Positions 12,480 through 16,727 of a stretch of DNA of 16,727 bases are shown piece after piece; the first letter of the stretch is position 1, and each line of letters starts with the position of its first letter. The position numbers were made by a program, and so were the translations under genes. Under the pieces are notes generated by a model. The model did no database searches. It saw only the letters and a list, made by a program, of their open reading frames with translations, and was not told where the DNA came from. The stretch comes from a bacterium. GTDB lineage: Bacteria > Patescibacteriota > Minisyncoccia > Phycocordibacterales > UBA10002. The stretch spans positions 1 through 16,727 of the forward strand of contig JAUYPY010000043.1 in NCBI GenBank assembly GCA_030697445.1, read 5' to 3'.

Positions 12480-14234
12480 GTGTTGAATAATATTTTCACA
12501 TTCCTCACGCGACGCGTGTCGCTTCCGTTTTTTGAACGGTTAGACGGCGCGCGGCACTCCTTTTCTAAAACCGAACGGCTGTTTTTCGGCGCATTTTGCG
12601 CGCTCCTTGCTGGCTCCACATTGGCGCTTGTCGCGCAAGCGAACAATTTCTTTCTCGTTGAAGTACCGCGCCGCGGCGGCGCTTTTACGGAGGGGATTAT
12701 CGGCACGCCGCGCTTTATAAACCCTCTCCTCGCTGCAAGTGATGCAGACCGCGATTTAACCGCGCTCGTATACGCGGGGCTTCTCCGAGCCACACCGGAA
12801 GGCGAGCTAGTCCCTGACCTTGCTGAACGCTATGAAATTTCTGAAGACAGCCGTTCATACACCTTTTGGATTAAGCAAAATGCCGTGTTCCACGATGGCG
12901 CGCCGGTAACCGCGGATGATGTAATTTTCACCATACAAAAAGCGCAAGACCCACTCATCAAAAGCGTGAAGCGCGCCAACTGGGAAGGTGTGATAGCAGA
13001 GAAAATAAATGAGCGCGAAGTACGACTCACATCGAAACAGCCCTATGCGCCATTTCTTGAAAACGCAACGATTGGAATCTTACCAAAACATCTCTGGAAA
13101 AACATTGACGCAGAGAGTTTCCAGTTTAATCCGCTCAACGGCACACCTGTCGGCGCAGGACCATACCGTATAGTGCGCGTAGATGAAAACGCGTCGCGCG
13201 TTCCGACTGCGGTAACGCTCGCACCATTTGAGAAATATACCATTGGCGCCCCTTATATAGCGCAAATCATGCTTCGCTTTTACGGCAACGAAACGACGCT
13301 TCTTGATGCATTTTCCAAAGGCGAAATTGAAAGCATGGGGGGCATTTCCCCATCGGAGGCGCGCACCCTTCAAGAAAAAGGCGTGAGTGCGCGCAAAACT
13401 CCGTTGCCGCGCGTGTTTGGCGTATTCTTCAATCAAAACCAATCGAAAGTACTATCCGACAAAGCCGTTCGGCAGGCGTTGGAAAAAGCAATCGATAAAG
13501 AAAAGTTGGTACAACATGTGCTCGGCGGATACGGCACGCCGATTGACGGGCCAATTCCTGAACTTATTCCGGATGCAATAAACATGAATACCGCGGAAGT
13601 AATGTCAGACAGAATTGCGGAAGCGCGCTCACTTCTTGAAAATGCAAAGTGGAAATTAAACACCGATACAGGTATGATGGAAAAGAAGGATGGAAAGGAA
13701 ACCCGTGCGCTTTCTTTCTCTCTTGCGACGGTCGCAACGCCAGAACTTAAAAAAGCGGCGGAGTTTGTGGCAACAGCGTGGCGCGCGGCTGGCGCACAAG
13801 TTGAACTGAAGTTTTACGACTTAAGCGACTTAAACCAAACCGTCATTCGTCCGCGCGCATACGACGCGCTCCTGTTTGGCGAAGTTGTCGGGCGCGACTT
13901 AGACCTGTTTGCTTTCTGGCATTCATCGCAACGGAACGATCCTGGATTAAACATCGCGCGATACACAAACATCAAAGCCGACCGATTGCTTGAAGAGGCA
14001 CGCACTGCACAAGAAAGAAACAAACGCGACGAGGCGCTCCGCGCTTTTTCTGAAGAGTTGCGCAAAGATGTGCCGGCGGTGTTTCTGTATTCCCCCGACT
14101 TCATTTACATTTTGCCGGAGAAAGTACAAAACCTGCCGCTTGGGCGGCTGAGTGTCCCTCATGAACGCTTCTTGAACATCCATCGCGCATATATCAATAC
14201 GGAAAAAGTATGGCCATTCTTTATTAAAAATTAA
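12480..14234 (+). CDS. Membrane-anchored ABC-type extracellular solute-binding protein, family 5 (peptide/OppA-like)
   Basis: 584 residues from GTG 12480, 6 nt after the secG stop. TTG at 12483 is an alternative start; the next ATG would lose the anchor. A roughly 33-residue cytosolic stretch is followed by one hydrophobic segment (about 34-51, FFGAFCALLAGSTLALVA). There is no lipobox cysteine, so the protein is held by a signal anchor. The family-5 domain follows: GTPRFINPLLAASDADRDL, VYAGLLR, PDLAERYEISEDSRSYTFWI, HDGAPVTADDVIFT, GAGPYRIV, VRQALEKAIDKEKLV. Family members capture peptides or similar ligands for an Opp/Dpp importer. No permease or ATPase genes lie within the window, so an importer partner is not shown. 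Confidence 0.88.
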   Translation: MLNNIFTFLTRRVSLPFFERLDGARHSFSKTERLFFGAFCALLAGSTLALVAQANNFFLVEVPRRGGAFTEGIIGTPRFINPLLAASDADRDLTALVYAGLLRATPEGELVPDLAERYEISEDSRSYTFWIKQNAVFHDGAPVTADDVIFTIQKAQDPLIKSVKRANWEGVIAEKINEREVRLTSKQPYAPFLENATIGILPKHLWKNIDAESFQFNPLNGTPVGAGPYRIVRVDENASRVPTAVTLAPFEKYTIGAPYIAQIMLRFYGNETTLLDAFSKGEIESMGGISPSEARTLQEKGVSARKTPLPRVFGVFFNQNQSKVLSDKAVRQALEKAIDKEKLVQHVLGGYGTPIDGPIPELIPDAINMNTAEVMSDRIAEARSLLENAKWKLNTDTGMMEKKDGKETRALSFSLATVATPELKKAAEFVATAWRAAGAQVELKFYDLSDLNQTVIRPRAYDALLFGEVVGRDLDLFAFWHSSQRNDPGLNIARYTNIKADRLLEEARTAQERNKRDEALRAFSEELRKDVPAVFLYSPDFIYILPEKVQNLPLGRLSVPHERFLNIHRAYINTEKVWPFFIKN

Positions 14235-14243
14235 ATATTTCTC

Positions 14244-16127
14244 ATGGATAGACAAAAAAGAATTCAGCGATTTGGAGCCCCGTATGCTGGCGCAGAACGG
14301 CGGACTTCGCCTTTTGCGCCGCGGCGCACGGATATATTTTCGGCAATAAAAAAACCGCGCGGCGCAGGAGCACCGCGCTTCCGTGAGCGCCGGCCTCCGG
14401 TGCGGCGCGAATTTGCGCTGGAACCGCGCATAATTCTTCCTCAACTTGCAGACGGCGCGGTTCGCATCATTCCCATAAGCGGCGTTGAAGAAATCGGGCG
14501 CAATATGATTATGGTTGAATACAAAGACGACATCATCGTGATGGATATGGGGCTCCAATTCAACAACGAAAAAACTCCGGGCATTGATTATATTCTGCCC
14601 AACACCGCCTATCTTGAAGAACGGAAAGAGAAAATACGCGCCGTGTTCATTACGCACGGGCATTTGGACCACATCGGCGGCATCCCCTACTTGATGCCTC
14701 GCATCGGCAACCCGCCGCTCTATACGCGCAACTTGACCGCGCTGATGATTAAAAAAAGACAGGAAGAGTTTTCGCATTTGCCGGCTCTTGATATAAAAAT
14801 TGTAGAAAACGACGAGCGCGTACGGCTCGGCGCAGTCCTTGTGCGCTTTTTTGGCGTTACCCACTCCATTCCCGATTCAATGGGAATTATTATAGAAACC
14901 CCGCACGGCAATATCGTAAACCCTGGCGACTTTAAGCTTGACCATACGGACGGAGTGGTGAGCGAGAGCGAAGAGAAAGCGTACGCGCTCTTTGACAAAG
15001 AAAAGACGCTTTTACTTTTGGGTGAATCCACTAATGTGGAAAATCCGGGCTTCTCTACCCCCGAAGCGCTTGTCGGTCAAAACCTTGCGGAAATTGTGCG
15101 CACGACCAAGGGGCGGCTTATCGTGAGTATGTTTGCCTCCCATGTCACGCGTCTTGCGAAAGTAATTGAGGCATGCGAGCAAAACAACAAGAAAGCGGTG
15201 ATTGAGGGAAGGAGTATGCGAAATAACATAGACATATGTATTGCCGCGGGGCTTTTGAAGCCGAAAGAAGGCGTCATAATCCGCTCCGAAGATATGGCGA
15301 ACTACCCGCCCGACCGGCTCGTCGTTCTCGCGACCGGCGCGCAAGGCGACGAGTTTGCGGCAATGATGCGCATTGCGACCAAAACGCACAAGACGATGCA
15401 CTTGTTGCCGACCGACACGGTAGTGCTCTCCTCTTCCATCATTCCAGGCAATGAGCGGAGCGTAGAAAAATTGAAAGACAACATTGCGCGGCACGGCGCG
15501 AAAATTGTGCATTACCGCACTTCTGAAATGTATATCCACTCCACCGGGCACGGCAACCGCGCCGAGCTTGAGTGGCTCCACAAGAAAGTGAAGCCGAAGT
15601 TTTTCGTCCCAACACACGGCAATCATTACCGCCTGCGGCTCCACGCCGAGCTTGCGCAGTCGCTCGGTATGCCGAAAGAGAATATGGTGATAGCCGACAA
15701 CGGCTCGCTCATAGATATTGCCGCGGACGGACAATCCATAAAAACCTACAAAGAAAAAGCACCGGCGAACCCGATTATGGTAGACGGGTTTGCGATTGGC
15801 GGCGTGCAGGAAGTGGTGCTTCGCGATCGGCAAATGCTTTCGGAAGACGGGATGTTCGTGATTATCGCGAGCGTGAACGGAATAAACGGAAAACTCCGCA
15901 AGTCGCCCGACATTATTTCGCGCGGATTTGTGTATTTACGCGAATCGCAAGATCTCTTAAACCAAGCCCGCATCATTATCAAAAAGACCATTGAAGACGC
16001 GGCGGCAGGCCAGCACCCCATCAACTTTGACTATATTAAAGACACGGTAACCGATAATGTGTCGCGTTTCCTCTTCCAAAAAACCGCCAAACGCCCCGTC
16101 GTGATCCCGGTGCTGATTGGGGTCTAA
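14244..16127 (+). CDS. rnj: Ribonuclease J (metallo-beta-lactamase/beta-CASP)
   Basis: 627 residues. The first ~70 residues are a basic Arg/Pro-rich extension, then the metallo-beta-lactamase domain starts (VRIIPISGVEEIGRNMIMVE). The metal motif HGHLDH is at 138-143 and GDFKLDHT follows as the second metal site. The beta-CASP domain contains SMFASHVTRLAKVIEACEQN and EGRSMRNN, and the returning MBL part shows HSTGHGNR and FVPTHGNHYRL. A C-terminal RNase J domain ends the protein. RNase J has 5'-to-3' exo- and endonuclease activity in mRNA decay and rRNA maturation. Homologues are commonly near 550-560 residues; the excess is the N-terminal extension. It follows the binding protein by 9 nt, and its TAA overlaps the stop of the convergent glutaredoxin gene. 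Confidence 0.95.
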   Translation: MDRQKRIQRFGAPYAGAERRTSPFAPRRTDIFSAIKKPRGAGAPRFRERRPPVRREFALEPRIILPQLADGAVRIIPISGVEEIGRNMIMVEYKDDIIVMDMGLQFNNEKTPGIDYILPNTAYLEERKEKIRAVFITHGHLDHIGGIPYLMPRIGNPPLYTRNLTALMIKKRQEEFSHLPALDIKIVENDERVRLGAVLVRFFGVTHSIPDSMGIIIETPHGNIVNPGDFKLDHTDGVVSESEEKAYALFDKEKTLLLLGESTNVENPGFSTPEALVGQNLAEIVRTTKGRLIVSMFASHVTRLAKVIEACEQNNKKAVIEGRSMRNNIDICIAAGLLKPKEGVIIRSEDMANYPPDRLVVLATGAQGDEFAAMMRIATKTHKTMHLLPTDTVVLSSSIIPGNERSVEKLKDNIARHGAKIVHYRTSEMYIHSTGHGNRAELEWLHKKVKPKFFVPTHGNHYRLRLHAELAQSLGMPKENMVIADNGSLIDIAADGQSIKTYKEKAPANPIMVDGFAIGGVQEVVLRDRQMLSEDGMFVIIASVNGINGKLRKSPDIISRGFVYLRESQDLLNQARIIIKKTIEDAAAGQHPINFDYIKDTVTDNVSRFLFQKTAKRPVVIPVLIGV

Positions 16128-16366
16128 ATTAATATCTTTCTTTCCATCAGAAATTTCTCAACCGCGGATTTGTCGGCGTCGGCGAGGATTTCGCCATTGA
16201 GATCTAGGGTTGGCGTTTTTTCTTGACCGCTTTTTGCGCGCAATTCGTCGAAATACACGGCGTTGCCGCGTACTTCGCGCTCTTCAAATTCAACTTTTTT
16301 ATCGCGCAAAAATCCGAGCACATCTTTGCACCACGGGCAACCGGTTTTGGTGTAGACAATAAGCAT
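16124..16366 (-). CDS. Glutaredoxin-like protein (CPWC)
   Basis: 80 residues with a thioredoxin-fold glutaredoxin pattern: VYTKTGCPWC at residues 4-13 (redox pair C10/C13), KTPTLDLNGEIL carrying the cis-proline (TPT) loop, and a terminal helix. CPWC is a variant of the usual CPYC/CPFC. Expected to act as a small cytosolic dithiol reductant or NrdH-like electron donor; the partner cannot be fixed. It lies downstream of a cysteine desulfurase in the same direction, a setting that suggests thiol or sulfur metabolism. Its stop (TAG) overlaps the RNase J stop by 4 nt in convergent arrangement. On the minus strand TATACT lies about 7 nt before the ATG, so a leaderless start is possible. Confidence 0.88.
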   Translation of the reverse strand: MLIVYTKTGCPWCKDVLGFLRDKKVEFEEREVRGNAVYFDELRAKSGQEKTPTLDLNGEILADADKSAVEKFLMERKILI

Positions 16367-16410
16367 ACCAACAGTATATACTAACTATAGAGGAGGCGTC
16401 GGGAACGCTT

Positions 16411-16444
16411 GCGGCGGAGAGAGTAATCTCTCCGCCGCTTTTTT
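16411..16444 (+). terminator. Strong plus-strand intrinsic terminator
   Basis: A perfect 12-bp GC-rich stem (GCGGCGGAGAGA, loop GTAA, complement) is followed by six Ts. It is correctly oriented only for plus-strand transcription, although both flanking genes are on the minus strand. The nearest plus-strand gene is RNase J, ending at 16127. Confidence 0.85.
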
Positions 16445-16452
16445 GTACGGGA

Positions 16453-16489
16453 CACACCCGATGTTTGCCGCCTATCAACATCGGGTGTG
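16453..16489. repeat. Palindromic element family A, copy 4 (3' end of cysteine desulfurase)
   Basis: Perfect 13-bp arms (CACACCCGATGTT at 16453-16465, complement at 16477-16489) around the same 11-nt loop as copy 2 (TGCCGCCTATC on the plus strand). On the minus strand it supplies the last codons, TRC, and tandem TGA TAG stops of the cysteine desulfurase. Confidence 0.85.
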
Positions 16490-16727
16490 GATACGAGCGA
16501 GAACTTTTACTGCGTATTCAATATCTTTCTTTGTCGTTACGCGGCCGAGGGTGAAGCGGAGCGTGCTCTCGGCGCGCGCGCTAGTGCCGCCGAGCGCGCG
16601 CGCTACATACGAAACCTTTTCGTCTTTGAGGCATGAGCTTTTTGTAGATACTGCAATACCATGCGCATCTAGTTGAAGTGTCAGCATCTCGGTGTCAATT
16701 CCGGGAAGCGAGATATTCAAGTTGTTC
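16475..16727 (-). CDS. Cysteine desulfurase (NifS/IscS family), C-terminal fragment at window edge
   Basis: Only the last 83 or so codons are present; the 5' part lies beyond the window, and the TTG at 16720 is not a true start. ISLPGIDTEMLTLQLDAHGIAVSTKSSCL matches the C-terminal domain of class V aminotransferase-fold desulfurases, with the persulfide-forming cysteine in STKSSCLKDE. The following SYVARALGG and STLRFTLGRVTTKKDIEYAV segment is the usual end. The enzyme takes sulfur from cysteine with PLP for Fe-S clusters or tRNA thiolation. The last residues (TRC) and the stop codon come from palindromic element A4. It is followed on the same strand by the glutaredoxin-like gene after about 108 bp. 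Confidence 0.88.
   Translation of the reverse strand, partial: NNLNISLPGIDTEMLTLQLDAHGIAVSTKSSCLKDEKVSYVARALGGTSARAESTLRFTLGRVTTKKDIEYAVKVLARIHTRC

Noticed and set aside
13947..14864. Long minus-strand open frame (305 codons) across the binding protein and RNase J
   Set aside because: It is antisense to two clearly coding genes, has no recognisable motif, and spans their junction; a shadow of GC-biased codons.
15012..15833. 273-codon minus-strand open frame inside RNase J
   Set aside because: It lies fully antisense to the conserved beta-CASP region and shows no protein-like motif.
1935..16489. Family A repeats as a CRISPR array
   Set aside because: Copies are kilobases apart, in both orientations, within genes, without regular spacers or cas genes.

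Overview
The window looks like a chromosomal segment of a Candidate Phyla Radiation (Patescibacteria, probably Parcubacteria-like) bacterium. This is inferred from gene content and style: a split two-subunit transketolase beside GAPDH, RpiB and Rpe; a CPR-type SecG / anchored family-5 binding protein / RNase J run; LemA plus a TPM-domain protein; a SWIB protein; a small TrpR-like regulator; very compact spacing, short gene overlaps and probable leaderless promoters. TGA is used as a normal stop (htrA, rpe, tktN), so this is not a UGA-recoding lineage.

Layout. 1-953 (+): the 3' part of a PfkB-family kinase and a DUF1653 protein. 1018-1479 (-): a TrpR-like regulator with a strong palindrome over its promoter and a related palindrome beyond its 3' end. 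1561-5545 (-): a sugar-phosphate operon, gap-rpiB-rpe-tktN-tktC, i.e. the non-oxidative pentose phosphate interconversions plus glyceraldehyde-3-phosphate oxidation. 5568-6812 (+): an HtrA-like membrane-anchored protease, divergent from gap across only 22 bp, ending at a bidirectional terminator. 6868-9977 (-): lemA, TPM-domain protein, pgsA-like CDP-alcohol phosphatidyltransferase, tRNA-Ser(GGA), SWIB protein and a DoxX protein with a cysteine-rich tail. 10115-12100 (-): groES-groEL. 12252-16127 (+): secG, an anchored extracellular solute-binding protein, and RNase J. 16124-16727 (-): a glutaredoxin-like protein and the 3' end of a cysteine desulfurase.

The most unusual content is a set of short palindromic elements (40-116 bp) scattered through and between genes. 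Family A has four copies (stem around ACCCGATGTT, 10-11 nt loop). One copy is read through in frame inside tktC; three supply the last codons and the stop codon of gap, tktN and the cysteine desulfurase. Family B has two copies of about 72 bp with a conserved core and different but perfectly self-complementary 18-bp arms. One lies in frame inside the PfkB kinase, the other between groEL and lemA. A decayed palindrome lies in frame inside rpe, and a 116-bp nested palindrome fills the lemA-TPM gap. Together they resemble Rickettsia palindromic elements in behaviour, though not in sequence as far as I can tell. I do not recognise these families.
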